Below, piece after piece: positions 45,873-54,496 of a DNA stretch of 64,000 nucleotides. The stretch's first letter is position 1. Each line of letters opens with the position of its first letter. Source of the DNA: Rhizomicrobium sp. GTDB taxonomy: Bacteria > Pseudomonadota > Alphaproteobacteria > Micropepsales > Micropepsaceae. The DNA lies in assembly GCA_037200385.1 (NCBI GenBank), contig JBBCGL010000001.1:1116001-1180000 (forward strand). Reading direction: 5' to 3'. A program made the translations under genes and the position numbers. The notes below the pieces were generated by a model. It saw only the letters and a program-made list of their open reading frames with translations, was not told the DNA's origin and ran no database searches.

Positions 45873-46615
45873 CACCACGTCTCCCTGTAAGGCCGGATGT
45901 CCAGTTCATGGGTCCAGCCGTCGCGCGCCTGGCTGTGGAGATACCAATAGGCCTCGGCGATGGAGTCCGGATCCATGAGCTGGTCGGGTTCGATCGCGGC
46001 GACGGCGTCCTCACCGCCGCGTGCCCGGATGCGGTCGCGCACGAAGGCGGTGTCGACGCCGGCATCGATGATGAGATGCGCGACATGGATGTTCTGCGGC
46101 CCGAGCTCGCGCGCCATGCTCTGCGCCACGGCGCGCAGACCGAATTTGGCCGAGGCGAAGGCCGCATAGCCCTTGCCGCCGCGCAGGCTGGCGGTCGCGC
46201 CGGTGAAGAGGATGGTGCCCTTTCCGCGCGGCAGCATCAGACGCGCCGCCTCGCGCCCCGTGAGGAAGCCGCCATAGCAGGCCATCTCCCACACCTTGCG
46301 GAAGACGCGCTCGGTGGTTTCGAGGATCGGGAAGTTCACGTTCGCGCCGGGATTGAAAACGCAGACTTCGAGCGGCGCATAGGCATCCGCCTCGTTCAGG
46401 AAGGCGGCGACGTCCTCTTCCTTGCGGGCGTCGAGCGCACGCGCCTCGCAGCGGCCGCCGCCGGATTCGATGCTGGCTTTGAGCTGCGCCAGCTTGTCGG
46501 CAGTGCGCCGGCCGGCGAAGACGGTGTAGCCCTCGGCGGCGAATCTCCGGGCGATGGCGGAGCCGATGTAATCGCCGGCGCCGATGACGGCGGCAGTGGC
46601 GTGGCGGGCGGACAT
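45872..46615 (-). CDS. SDR family protein lacking the catalytic tyrosine
   Basis: A 247-residue Rossmann-fold SDR. The coenzyme motif is VIGAGDYIG (a variant of GxxxGxG) at residues 10-18, and the usual NNAG is replaced by FNPGAN. The active-site region reads FTGATASLRGGKGYAAFASAKFG: the position of the catalytic Tyr in YxxxK holds Phe (FASAK), although a Tyr three residues earlier might substitute. The start at 46615 has GGAGGCTCCTGTC upstream. It is translationally coupled to the DsbA-fold isomerase. It may be a non-catalytic or altered-mechanism SDR. Confidence 0.8.
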   Translation of the reverse strand: MSARHATAAVIGAGDYIGSAIARRFAAEGYTVFAGRRTADKLAQLKASIESGGGRCEARALDARKEEDVAAFLNEADAYAPLEVCVFNPGANVNFPILETTERVFRKVWEMACYGGFLTGREAARLMLPRGKGTILFTGATASLRGGKGYAAFASAKFGLRAVAQSMARELGPQNIHVAHLIIDAGVDTAFVRDRIRARGGEDAVAAIEPDQLMDPDSIAEAYWYLHSQARDGWTHELDIRPYRETW

Positions 46616-46667
46616 GACAGGAGCCTCCGGCGATTGCATGACGGGTATAATATAATACGCCGCTCTT

Positions 46668-46682
46668 TTCACCTCCCCCTTG
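46668..46682. repeat. Solo end fragment of the CACCTCCCC repeat
   Basis: TTCACCTCCCCCTTG is identical to the reverse complement of the right end of the 140-base element at 25238-25377. It lies alone between the permease and SDR genes, suggesting decay or deletion of a former copy. Confidence 0.5.
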
Positions 46683-46699
46683 CGGTCCTGGGAGAACCG

Positions 46700-47467
46700 C
46701 TATTCCCGCAATCCCCAGCCCACGGCATAAAGCCGCCAGACGATCGCGCCGAGGATCGCGGCAAGCGCGACCGTGAACGCGGCACCGAAGGCCTCGTAGC
46801 CTTCCGAGAAGCCGATCATCGAATGGCGCAGGCCATTGATGAAGTAGAACAGCGGATTGCCATAGGCCAGCCAGCGCAGCCAGGGCGGCAGCATCTCGAC
46901 CGTGTTGAACACGCCGCCGACCATCGAGAGGGGCTGGATGAAGAACACCATCAGCACGTTGAGCTGCTCGAAGGTCTTGGCCCACAGCGCCACGATGATG
47001 CCGAGGAATCCGAAGATCATCGAGACGAATACCACCCAGAACAGGAATTCGGGAAGCGAGTGCATGTGCACCGCGCCGAACGCCATGCCGATGAGCATGA
47101 TGCCGAGCGCGGTGAAGACCGAGCGCAGGATCACGATGCTGACCGCGCCCGCGATCATCTCGACATAGGACAGCGGCGAGACGAGGATCTCCTCGATGCT
47201 CTTCTGGAAGCGCTGGAAATAGATCTGCGAGGTCGATTGCAGGAACGAGGCGCTGATGACGTTCATCATCACCACGCCCGGCAGGACGAACTCCAGATAG
47301 CGATAGCCGCCGATGCTGCGGATGCTGCCGCCGACCACGAAACCGAAGATGAAGATGAACAGCAGCGCCGAAATCAGCGGCGCGACGACGGCCTGAATCG
47401 GCACGCGCGCCAGACGCTGGATCTCGCGCCGGACCATGGTCCACAAGCCGATCCAGTTGATCGTCAT
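46700..47467 (-). CDS. ABC-2 type transporter permease
   Basis: A 255-residue inner-membrane permease with six predicted helices, in the NodJ/DrrB-like ABC-2 group: IQAVVAPLISALLFIFIFGFVVG near residues 24-46 and later LNVLMVFFIQPLSMVGGVFNTVEMLPPWLRWLAYGNPLFYFINGLR. The conserved P-L-x-Y-x-x-x-G-x-R-like ending is clear. Its start overlaps the ATPase stop as ATGA. The pair probably exports a lipid, polysaccharide or drug-like molecule; substrate unknown. Confidence 0.9.
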   Translation of the reverse strand: MTINWIGLWTMVRREIQRLARVPIQAVVAPLISALLFIFIFGFVVGGSIRSIGGYRYLEFVLPGVVMMNVISASFLQSTSQIYFQRFQKSIEEILVSPLSYVEMIAGAVSIVILRSVFTALGIMLIGMAFGAVHMHSLPEFLFWVVFVSMIFGFLGIIVALWAKTFEQLNVLMVFFIQPLSMVGGVFNTVEMLPPWLRWLAYGNPLFYFINGLRHSMIGFSEGYEAFGAAFTVALAAILGAIVWRLYAVGWGLRE

Positions 47468-48216
47468 CGGGCGCCTGCCGCGACATGGTCCGCGGTCCGG
47501 CCGGTCGCCGCGAGATAGGCGCGCTCCAGCCCGCCGGGCTCGGTGAAGAACTCCTCCTTGGGGCCGTGGCGTACGATGCGCCCCTTGGCGACGATCGCGA
47601 TGGTGCGGCACAGCCGCTCGATCTCTTCGAGATAGTGCGAGGTGAGCAGGATGGTCTTGCCGTCGCGATTGAGTTCCTGGAGATAGCGCCACAGATCCAT
47701 GCGCAGCTCGACGTCGACGCCGGCGGTCGGCTCGTCGAGGATCAGCAGCTGCGGATCGTTGATCAGGGCGCGGGCCAGGATGACGCGGCGCTTGAGGCCC
47801 CCGGAGAGCTCCCGGAACGGCTTGTCGGCATGCGGCACCAGATCGAAACGCTCGATCAGCATGTCGGTGCGCTTCTTGCGCACCGCCTTGGGGATGCCGA
47901 AATAGCCGCCCATCCAGTCGACGATGTTCCGTCCGGTGGCGAACTGGTCGACGTTGAATTCCTGCGGGCTGAGCCCGACCATGGTGCGGGCCTTGCGGTA
48001 ATCGGCCACGGCATCGACCCCGAAGATCCGGATCGTGCCCGAACTCGGATTCGAGATGCCCGTGATGCAGTGAATGGTCGTGGACTTGCCGGCGCCATTG
48101 GGACCCAGAAAGCCGAAGAAGTCGCCCGGCTGGACGGTCAGGGAAACGTCCTCGACGGCGACGGTGCCGCCGCGATAGACCTTGCGGAGATGGGAGATTT
48201 CGAGGGCGGGGGTCAT
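47464..48216 (-). CDS. ABC transporter ATP-binding protein
   Basis: A 250-residue ATPase paired with the ABC-2 permease. It shows Walker A GPNGAGKST near residue 40, a Q-loop (VGLSPQEFNVDQF), signature LSGGLKRR, Walker B LLILDEPTAGVD and the switch His in LLTSHYLEE. It is the first gene of the pair, 35 bases after the SpoU gene's stop on the same strand, so a three-gene transcript is possible. Confidence 0.93.
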   Translation of the reverse strand: MTPALEISHLRKVYRGGTVAVEDVSLTVQPGDFFGFLGPNGAGKSTTIHCITGISNPSSGTIRIFGVDAVADYRKARTMVGLSPQEFNVDQFATGRNIVDWMGGYFGIPKAVRKKRTDMLIERFDLVPHADKPFRELSGGLKRRVILARALINDPQLLILDEPTAGVDVELRMDLWRYLQELNRDGKTILLTSHYLEEIERLCRTIAIVAKGRIVRHGPKEEFFTEPGGLERAYLAATGRTADHVAAGAR

Positions 48217-48251
48217 TTGCGGGCGGGACTATAGCGCCGGAAATTCGAAAG

Positions 48252-48782
48252 TCACTTTCTTGAACGGACGATGGGCGCGCCCCATTTATGCGCCGGCGGA
48301 ATGTCGGGCGGCTCGCGGCCGGGCGCGATCGGCCGGCTGCCATAGCCGCCCAGGCTGATCAGACGGTCGTAAAGCACGATGGCGCCCGCCATCCCGACAT
48401 TTATGGAAAAGCGGGTCGGAATCTTCACCACGAATTCGCAACGCGACAAGATTTCCGGCGAGAGCGACATCCGCTCGGCCCCGAAGACATAGGCGGCGCG
48501 CTGCGGATGCCGGAAGCGCGGCAGCTCGACCGCATCGTCGGTGATCTCCACCCCGACCAGGCGGCAGCCGGTGGGCAGACGGAACTCGCCGGCGTCCTTG
48601 TAGCTGTAGAGCGGGATGGCGCCGTCGGTGCGGGAGGTGTCGGATTGCGCGTCGGCGAGCCGCACCTGGGCGTTGATGGTGAAGAAGAAGCTGGCGCCGA
48701 ACGCATTCGAGATGCGCATCAGGTTGCCGAGATTCATCGGCTTGGAGATGCCGTCGACTCCCGCTGCGAAATAGCCGCGCAT
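48252..48782 (-). CDS. SpoU/TrmH family RNA 2'-O-methyltransferase
   Basis: A 176-residue SPOUT methyltransferase with the three family motifs: motif 1 NLGNLMRISNAFGA near residue 17, motif 2 YVFGAERMSLSPEIL, and motif 3 IPTRFSINVGMAGAIVLYDRL, which forms the SAM-binding knot. The length is short, without an N-terminal RNA-binding extension, as in TrmL-like enzymes. The RNA substrate (tRNA or rRNA) is unknown. It starts 20 bases from the left end of a dispersed repeat and is divergent from the asparaginase gene. Confidence 0.88.
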   Translation of the reverse strand: MRGYFAAGVDGISKPMNLGNLMRISNAFGASFFFTINAQVRLADAQSDTSRTDGAIPLYSYKDAGEFRLPTGCRLVGVEITDDAVELPRFRHPQRAAYVFGAERMSLSPEILSRCEFVVKIPTRFSINVGMAGAIVLYDRLISLGGYGSRPIAPGREPPDIPPAHKWGAPIVRSRK

Positions 48783-48801
48783 GCTGCTCCACGAACAAAC
48801 T

Positions 48802-48906
48802 TGTCATCCCGGACGGACGCGCTAGCGTCCGATCCGGGACCCATGCCGGGTACGGCCCAATGGGTCCCGGCTCCGCGATGCTGACGCATCGCTGGCCGGG
48901 ATGACA
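48802..48906. repeat. Dispersed repeat element (ATCCCG family), copy 2, before asparaginase
   Basis: Perfect 11-base ends TGTCATCCCGG (48802-48812) and CCGGGATGACA (48896-48906). The interior has the palindrome GGACGCGCTAGCGTCC and the pair GGGACCCA/TGGGTCCC. The right half matches copy 1 at 24224-24351 almost base for base. As in copy 1, the AGGA at its right edge is the nearest ribosome-site candidate for the following gene. Confidence 0.85.
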
Positions 48907-48919
48907 GGATTTCACGGAC

Positions 48920-49927
48920 ATGGCAAATCCCGTTCTCGTCGAAGTGACAAGGGGCGACCTGGTCGAGAGCGTGCACCGCGGCTCGGTCGCGATCGTGGAC
49001 GCGTCGGGCGGGCTCAAGCTCGCGCTGGGCGAGGTCGAGTCGCCGGTCTATTCGCGCTCCTCGCTCAAGCCGATGCAGGCGATGGTGCTGGTCGAATCCG
49101 GCGCCGCCGAAGCGTTCGGCCTGGGCGACGAGAGCATCGCGCTCGCCTGCGCCTCGCATTCCGGCGAGCCGATGCATACCGGGCGCGTGGCGGCGTGGCT
49201 GGCGCGAATCGGGCTCGGCGAATCCGATCTCGCCTGCGGGGCGCATCCGCCGCGCTACGAGCCGGTCGCCGAGGCGATGATCCGCGACGGCATCAAGCCG
49301 ACCCGCATCCACAACAATTGCTCCGGCAAGCATTCGGGCTTCCTCACCGTGGCGCGGCACTGGGACGTGGCGACGCAAGGCTATGAGCGCTTCGAACATC
49401 CGGTGCAGCAGGCGGTCGCGGCGGTGCTGCGCGATCTGTCGGGTGCGGGCGAGATGGCGTGGGGCGTCGACGGCTGCGCGGCGCCGAATTTCGCGACCTC
49501 GCTCACCGAATTCGCACGCGCCGCATCGCGGATGGCGTCCGGAGCCGGTCTTGCGAAGCCGCGCGCCGACGCGGCGCAACACATCCTCGGGGCGATGGCG
49601 CGGCATCCCGAGCTGATGTCCGGGACGGACCGCGCCTGCGCGATCCTGATCCGCTCGAGCGGCGGGCGCGCCGTGGTCAAGACCGGCGCCGAGGGCTTCT
49701 TCGGCGGCTGGATCCCGGAGCTGGGACTCGGCATCGCGATCAAGATCGATGATGGCGCGGGCCGCGGAGCGGAGACCGTCATCGCGGCCGTGCTGGAGCA
49801 GCTGGGCCTGCTCGGCGATGCGCCCCAGGCGCGCGCCCTGCTGCGTGCGCCGGTGACGAATACGCGCGGCGCGGTCGTCGGCGAGCGCCGACCCGCCGCG
49901 GCGCTTGCCGCCATGCGGATCGGCTGA
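48920..49927 (+). CDS. Class 3 (Rhizobium-type) L-asparaginase
   Basis: A 335-residue enzyme of the Asparaginase_II (PF06089) family, typified by Rhizobium etli ReAII/ReAV, which hydrolyses L-asparagine to aspartate and ammonia. The serine/lysine motifs SSLKP at about residues 46-50 and NNCSGKHSG are visible, with Cys134, Ser135 and Lys137 corresponding to the zinc-site Cys and the nucleophile tandem. A second zinc-ligand-like Cys186 is in VDGCAAPNF. The family is unrelated to E. coli AnsA/AnsB. No signal peptide. The ribosome site is the AGGA left by the adjacent repeat. Confidence 0.88.
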   Translation: MANPVLVEVTRGDLVESVHRGSVAIVDASGGLKLALGEVESPVYSRSSLKPMQAMVLVESGAAEAFGLGDESIALACASHSGEPMHTGRVAAWLARIGLGESDLACGAHPPRYEPVAEAMIRDGIKPTRIHNNCSGKHSGFLTVARHWDVATQGYERFEHPVQQAVAAVLRDLSGAGEMAWGVDGCAAPNFATSLTEFARAASRMASGAGLAKPRADAAQHILGAMARHPELMSGTDRACAILIRSSGGRAVVKTGAEGFFGGWIPELGLGIAIKIDDGAGRGAETVIAAVLEQLGLLGDAPQARALLRAPVTNTRGAVVGERRPAAALAAMRIG

Positions 49928-49952
49928 AGACCTCGCCTAAGGCAAAGCCCCG

Positions 49953-50357
49953 TCAGTGGCCGTCGGCGGGGTGGGCGCCATCGTGGTTGTCGGCATCATG
50001 ATGCTTGTCCGTCACCGGCCCCGCATAAGGGGTCACCGAGGTGATCGCACAGCGGCCGCGCGTGCCAAACCCGCGCGTCACGATGGTATCGCCGGTTTCG
50101 ATGCAGCTGAGACCCATGGCGCCAGGGGAGCGAATCTCCAGCGCCTCGTGGAATCTGAGATCGGAACAGGTGCCGATCAGGGTCAGCAGCGCTTTCTGGT
50201 GATGATAGTTCTCGAGCACGACCCGCTTGTCGTCCAGCGCCGTCCAGTTGCGGATATCGTCATGGCGGATGCAGATCCCCGGACGCGCCGCCAGGGCGGG
50301 CGTACCGGCCAGCGTCGCGGTCGCCGCGACAATCAACAGCAATTTACGCATGCGCAT
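49953..50357 (-). CDS. Secreted DUF6491-like protein with His-rich tail
   Basis: A 134-residue protein with a signal peptide (MRMRKLLLIVAATATLAGTPALAA). The mature domain has a C..HDDIRNW..LDDKRVVLENYHHQKALLTLIGTC..L pattern resembling DUF6491-type proteins, with four cysteines likely forming two disulfides. The last ~17 residues contain five histidines and several Asp (DKHHDADNHDGAH), a plausible metal-binding tail. GAAGGA precedes the ATG at 50357. Function unknown. Convergent with the asparaginase gene. Confidence 0.7.
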   Translation of the reverse strand: MRMRKLLLIVAATATLAGTPALAARPGICIRHDDIRNWTALDDKRVVLENYHHQKALLTLIGTCSDLRFHEALEIRSPGAMGLSCIETGDTIVTRGFGTRGRCAITSVTPYAGPVTDKHHDADNHDGAHPADGH

Positions 50358-50529
50358 GCAATCCTTCGTAGTGGCCCATCCAATGGCATTATACGCGCAA
50401 CAGGGCAGCCCGATCCATCGCCGGCCGTCTGACGCGCCGGCAATGCCGACATTTTGATCCTCGCCCCGGCATCGCCTATGGTCGACGTCACCAGCCATTA
50501 AAACACTGTAAGCCATCGGGAGATTCGCC

Positions 50530-51528
50530 ATGAAAGCCATGCTGTGCACGCATTATGGGCCGCCGGAGGAGATGGAGCTGCGCGACCTGCCCTCGCCCGT
50601 ACCCGGCAAGAATCAGGTCTTGATCGCGGTGAAAGCCTGCGGCGTGAATTTTCCCGACGTGCTGATGCTGGCCGACAAATACCAGTTCAAGCCGGCCCTG
50701 CCCTTCCCGCCCGGCGGCGAAGTCGCGGGCGTCGTGAAGGCGCTGGGCGAGGACGCCATCGGCCTGAAGGTCGGCGACCGAGTCGCGGTGTCGGTCGGCA
50801 ATGGCGGCTTCGCCGAGGAAGTTCTGGCGGACGCGCGCCGCTGCATCCCCGTGCCGGACAATGTGGGTTTCGAGGTCGCGAGCGCGTTCATCGTGACCTA
50901 TGGCACGTCCTATCATGCGCTGAAGGACCGGGCGCGGCTGAAGGCCGGCGAACACCTGGTCGTGCTGGGCGCCGCGGGCGGCGTGGGGCTCTCGGCCGTC
51001 GAACTCGGCGTCGCGATGGGCGCCAAGGTGATCGCCGGCGCCTCGACCCAGGAAAAGGTCGATCTTGCCATCAAGCATGGGGCAAGCGCCGGATTTGTCT
51101 ATCCCAGGCTGCCGCTGTCGCGCGACCAGCAGAAGGCGATCTCCGACAAGATCAAGGAACTGACCGGCGGCCAGGGTGCCGACGTCCTCTATGATCCGAT
51201 CGGCGACCAATATGCCGAGCCGGCGCTGCGGGCGATGAATTGGGAAGGGCGCTATCTCGTGATCGGCTTCGCGGCCGGCGAAATCCCCAAGATTCCGCTC
51301 AATCTCACCCTCCTCAAGGGTTGCGACGTGCTGGGTGTCTTCTGGGGAGCCTTCACGGGACGCAATCCGAAGGCGGCGAACGACGCCCTGCGCGAAATCC
51401 TGCAGATGATCTCGGAGGGCAGGCTCAAGCCCGACGTGTCCGCGACCTTTCCGCTGGCCGAGGCCGGAAAGTCCATCCGCATGCTGATGGATCGAAAAGC
51501 CATGGGCAAAGTTGTGGTTACGATGTAG
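50530..51528 (+). CDS. Zinc-independent quinone oxidoreductase (MDR superfamily)
   Basis: A 332-residue NADPH:quinone reductase-type medium-chain dehydrogenase. The substrate domain has VKACGVNFPDVLM and PFPPGGEVAGVV; the Rossmann domain has LGAAGGVGLSAVELGVAMGAKVIA at about residues 145-168. Zinc-binding Cys/His clusters of alcohol dehydrogenases are absent, so it belongs to the quinone-reductase branch. It probably reduces a quinone or enone with NADPH. A Nramp-related transporter gene follows after 24 bases on the same strand. Confidence 0.9.
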   Translation: MKAMLCTHYGPPEEMELRDLPSPVPGKNQVLIAVKACGVNFPDVLMLADKYQFKPALPFPPGGEVAGVVKALGEDAIGLKVGDRVAVSVGNGGFAEEVLADARRCIPVPDNVGFEVASAFIVTYGTSYHALKDRARLKAGEHLVVLGAAGGVGLSAVELGVAMGAKVIAGASTQEKVDLAIKHGASAGFVYPRLPLSRDQQKAISDKIKELTGGQGADVLYDPIGDQYAEPALRAMNWEGRYLVIGFAAGEIPKIPLNLTLLKGCDVLGVFWGAFTGRNPKAANDALREILQMISEGRLKPDVSATFPLAEAGKSIRMLMDRKAMGKVVVTM

Positions 51529-51552
51529 CCGACGGACACCGGGGGACGCCAA

Positions 51553-52857
51553 ATGGCCGCGACGGACGAGACAAAGGCACGACCGTCGCTGGCGCGGCGC
51601 GTCCTCTCGGTTGCGCATCTTTCGCAGCTCGGTCCGGGCCTCGTCACCGGTGCGGCGGACGACGATCCGAGCGGGATCGCGACCTATTCCCAGGCGGGCG
51701 CGCAGGCCGGCTTCGGGCTGCTCTGGACGCTTGTCCTCACCTTCCCGCTGATGGTGGCGATCCAGCTGGTGAGCGCCCATATCGGGCGGGTCACGGGCCG
51801 CGGTCTCGCCTGGAACATGATCAAGGTCATGCCGCGCTGGCTGGTCACCGTGCTGGTCGCACTGCTGTTCGTCGCCAACACGATCAATCTCGGCGCCGAT
51901 GTGGCGGCGATGGGCGAGGCGGCGCGGCTGCTGACCGGCTTCGGGCAGCACGGCTTCACCATACTCTTCGCGGTGATCTCGGTCCTGTTGCAGATGTTCG
52001 CGCCCTACCGGCGCTATTCGCGCATCCTGATCGTCCTGACCTTCAGCCTGTTCGCCTATGTCGCCGTGGTCTTCCTGGTCAAGCTCGACTGGGCGCAGAT
52101 CGGGCTGGCGATGGTCGGCATCGGCGTCACCCTGTCGCCGGCCGCCGCGACCATCATCGTGGCGATCTTCGGGACCACGATCAGCCCCTATCTCTTTTTC
52201 TGGCAGGCCGCGCAGGAGGTCGAGGAAGTCGACCAGGTCGACGACGACAAGCCGCTGCTGGAGAAACCCGAACAGGCGCCCGGGGCCTTCGCGCGCATCC
52301 GCGTCGACACGATCGCCGGCATGGCGGCGTCGAACCTGATCGCGCTGGCCATCATGATCGCGACGGCGGCGACGCTGCATGCCTCGGGCCAGACCAACAT
52401 CCAGACCGCGGCCGACGCGGCGAAGGCATTGGAGCCGGCGGCGGGGCATTTCGCCTTCGCGCTGTTCGCCCTGGGGATCATCGGAACGGGACTTCTGGCC
52501 ATCCCGGTGCTGGCGGGCTCGGCCGCCTATGCCGTCGCCGAGTTGCGGGGCTGGAACGAAGGCCTGGACAACATGCCGTGGCAAGCCACCGGCTTCTACG
52601 CCGTCATCACCGCCGCGGTCGTGCTCGGCGTGGTGATGGACTATTCCGGCCTCGATCCCATCAAGGCGCTGTTCTGGAGCGCGGTGATCAACGGCGTCAT
52701 CGCCGTCCCGATGATGTTCGCCATGATGTTCGTCGTGAGCAGCACCAAGTTGATGGGCCCCTTCACGGCGGGACGGACGCTGAAAGTGCTGGGCTGGGCC
52801 TCGACCCTGGTGATGCTTGCCGCGGCGCTCGCCATGGCGGCGACTTTCCAGTCTTAG
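51553..52857 (+). CDS. NRAMP-related divalent metal transporter (NRMT-like)
   Basis: A 434-residue inner-membrane protein with about eleven helices of the SLC11/NRAMP (APC) fold. The helix-1 metal motif reads D38-P-S-G41 rather than DPGN, and the helix-6 motif reads GTTISPY at 207-213 rather than GATVMPH. The metal-selective Asn and Met are therefore replaced by Gly and Ser. These substitutions are characteristic of the NRAMP-related magnesium transporters, so Mg2+ or Mn2+ rather than Fe2+ is the better guess. Start context GGGGGACGCCAAATG. Confidence 0.86.
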   Translation: MAATDETKARPSLARRVLSVAHLSQLGPGLVTGAADDDPSGIATYSQAGAQAGFGLLWTLVLTFPLMVAIQLVSAHIGRVTGRGLAWNMIKVMPRWLVTVLVALLFVANTINLGADVAAMGEAARLLTGFGQHGFTILFAVISVLLQMFAPYRRYSRILIVLTFSLFAYVAVVFLVKLDWAQIGLAMVGIGVTLSPAAATIIVAIFGTTISPYLFFWQAAQEVEEVDQVDDDKPLLEKPEQAPGAFARIRVDTIAGMAASNLIALAIMIATAATLHASGQTNIQTAADAAKALEPAAGHFAFALFALGIIGTGLLAIPVLAGSAAYAVAELRGWNEGLDNMPWQATGFYAVITAAVVLGVVMDYSGLDPIKALFWSAVINGVIAVPMMFAMMFVVSSTKLMGPFTAGRTLKVLGWASTLVMLAAALAMAATFQS

Positions 52858-52912
52858 GGCTTGCGCGGCGGGCCGCGCCTTCCCATGTTGCCTGGCAACG
52901 AAGGAAGACGTC

Positions 52913-53173
52913 ATGAGTATCCTGGGCTGGATTTTCTTCGGCGCGATCACGGGCTGGCTCGCGAGCCTGATCGTCAACAAGCGCGGTGAAGGCTGCTTCA
53001 CGAACATCGCGCTCGGGCTGGTCGGTTCGCTGGTCGGCGGACTGATCTTCCGCGGCTTCACGGATTTCGACGTATTCGGGTTCGACTTCACCTCGATGCT
53101 CGTCGCGGTGATCGGCGCCATCGTGGTCCTGTTCCTCTGGCATGCGGTGACGGGCAACCGGACGCTGCGCTAG
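52913..53173 (+). CDS. GlsB/YeaQ/YmgE family membrane protein
   Basis: An 86-residue inner-membrane protein with three predicted helices and the family pattern GWIFFGAITGWLASLI, GCFTNIALGLVGSLVGG and a final MLVAVIGAIVVLFLWHAVTG. Members are often stress-induced; molecular function is unknown. GAAGGAAG precedes the ATG at 52913. It lies 55 bases after the NRAMP-like gene on the same strand and may be cotranscribed. Confidence 0.9.
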   Translation: MSILGWIFFGAITGWLASLIVNKRGEGCFTNIALGLVGSLVGGLIFRGFTDFDVFGFDFTSMLVAVIGAIVVLFLWHAVTGNRTLR

Positions 53174-53271
53174 CGTGCGACACAGCGACCGTCGCAAATC
53201 ATTCACCGGCACATTAACGGTACGAAAAGGCTGCGCGCTTAGCGTCCGTCCGCGCGATGGGCGGGGACGGG

Positions 53272-54474
53272 ATGTCGACGGACGGCGAGACGGATCAGGC
53301 GAACTGGACCGCGGGTCATCTGGCGCTGCCCATGCCGACTTTCACATCCACGACCACCTGCGGCCAGGTGTTCGAATGGTTCCGCGAGCGTCGCGACCAA
53401 GTCGCCGCGGCCATCGTCGACGACGACGGCAATGTGAAGGCGATCGTCAACCGGCTGCGCTTCCTGGCGCGCTACGCCCAGCCCTACATTCCCGAGCTCT
53501 ATGCGCGGCGCACGATCCTCAAGCTCGCCAATCCGCGGCCGCTGGTGGTCGATGAAAGCATGAAGCTCACCGAGCTGGGCAAGATGCTGACGCTCGACTG
53601 GCCGGACGCCTTGCGCGAATGCTTCGTGGTGACGCGCGGCGGACGATATTTCGGCATCGGGACATGCGAGGCGCTGGTGAGCGGCAAGATGCGCCTGCTG
53701 GTGGCGCGCGAAGCCCAGCTCGCCACGGCGCTCGCCGACGCCGAGGCCGCGAACCGCGCCAAGAGCAGCTTCCTGGCGCTGATGAGCCACGAGTTGCGGA
53801 CCCCGCTGAACGCGATCATCGGCTTCTCCGAGGTCCTGAGCTCGGAGCTTTTCGGACCGCATGGCGTGCCGCGCTACCGCGAATATTCCGCCGACATCCA
53901 CGGCGCCGGCAAGCACCTGCTGGCGCTCATCAACGACATCCTCGATCTGTCGAAATATGAAGCCGGAAAAATGGATCTGCGCTGCGAGCCGTTCGGCATC
54001 GGCGAGCTTTTCCGGGATTGCCAGCGCATGGTCGCAGTGCGGGCGCAGGAGAGCGGGATCGATGTCCTGCTCGACCTGCCGCCGGCGCTGCCGCTGCTGG
54101 ATGCGGACCGCCGGCGGGTGAAGCAGATCCTGCTCAACCTGCTGTCAAACGCCATCAAGTTCACGCCGGCGGGCGGGCACATAAGGCTGGGCGCCGCGGT
54201 CGCGGCGGATGGCGGGCTTTGCCTGGGCGTGACGGACACGGGCATCGGCATGAGCCCCGAACAGATCCCGCTGGCCCTCGAACCCTTCCGCCAGATCGAT
54301 TCGCCCCTGTCGCGCAGCCAGGAAGGCACCGGACTGGGCCTGTCGCTGGTGAAGGCGCTGACCGAGCAACATGACGGCTCGCTCCGCATCGAAAGCGTAC
54401 CGAACAAGGGGACTACCGTGCGCGTGCAGTTTCCGGCGGAGCGCAGCGCGACGACGCAACGGGACGCCGCCTAG
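53272..54474 (+). CDS. Soluble sensor histidine kinase with N-terminal CBS-like domain
   Basis: A 400-residue cytoplasmic kinase without membrane helices. Residues ~15-140 resemble a CBS-pair-like sensor region (VAAAIVDDDGNVKAIVNRLRFL and RPLVVDESMKLTELGKMLT...FVVTRGGRYFGIGT). A short coiled linker leads to HisKA with His173 in MSHELRTPLNAIIG. The HATPase_c domain has the N box (LLNLLSNAIKFT), G1 (VTDTGIGM) and G2 (GTGLGLSLVKAL). No response regulator gene is adjacent, so it is an orphan. The ATG at 53272 is preferred over 53257 because GGGGACGG precedes it. Confidence 0.85.
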   Translation: MSTDGETDQANWTAGHLALPMPTFTSTTTCGQVFEWFRERRDQVAAAIVDDDGNVKAIVNRLRFLARYAQPYIPELYARRTILKLANPRPLVVDESMKLTELGKMLTLDWPDALRECFVVTRGGRYFGIGTCEALVSGKMRLLVAREAQLATALADAEAANRAKSSFLALMSHELRTPLNAIIGFSEVLSSELFGPHGVPRYREYSADIHGAGKHLLALINDILDLSKYEAGKMDLRCEPFGIGELFRDCQRMVAVRAQESGIDVLLDLPPALPLLDADRRRVKQILLNLLSNAIKFTPAGGHIRLGAAVAADGGLCLGVTDTGIGMSPEQIPLALEPFRQIDSPLSRSQEGTGLGLSLVKALTEQHDGSLRIESVPNKGTTVRVQFPAERSATTQRDAA

Positions 54475-54496
54475 GCGGAACCGCCCGGCGGCGCGT

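Noticed and set aside
50488-53157. 889-codon antisense frame over the quinone reductase and NRAMP-like genes
   Set aside because: Rich in Asp/Arg/His repeats and opposite three well-supported genes.
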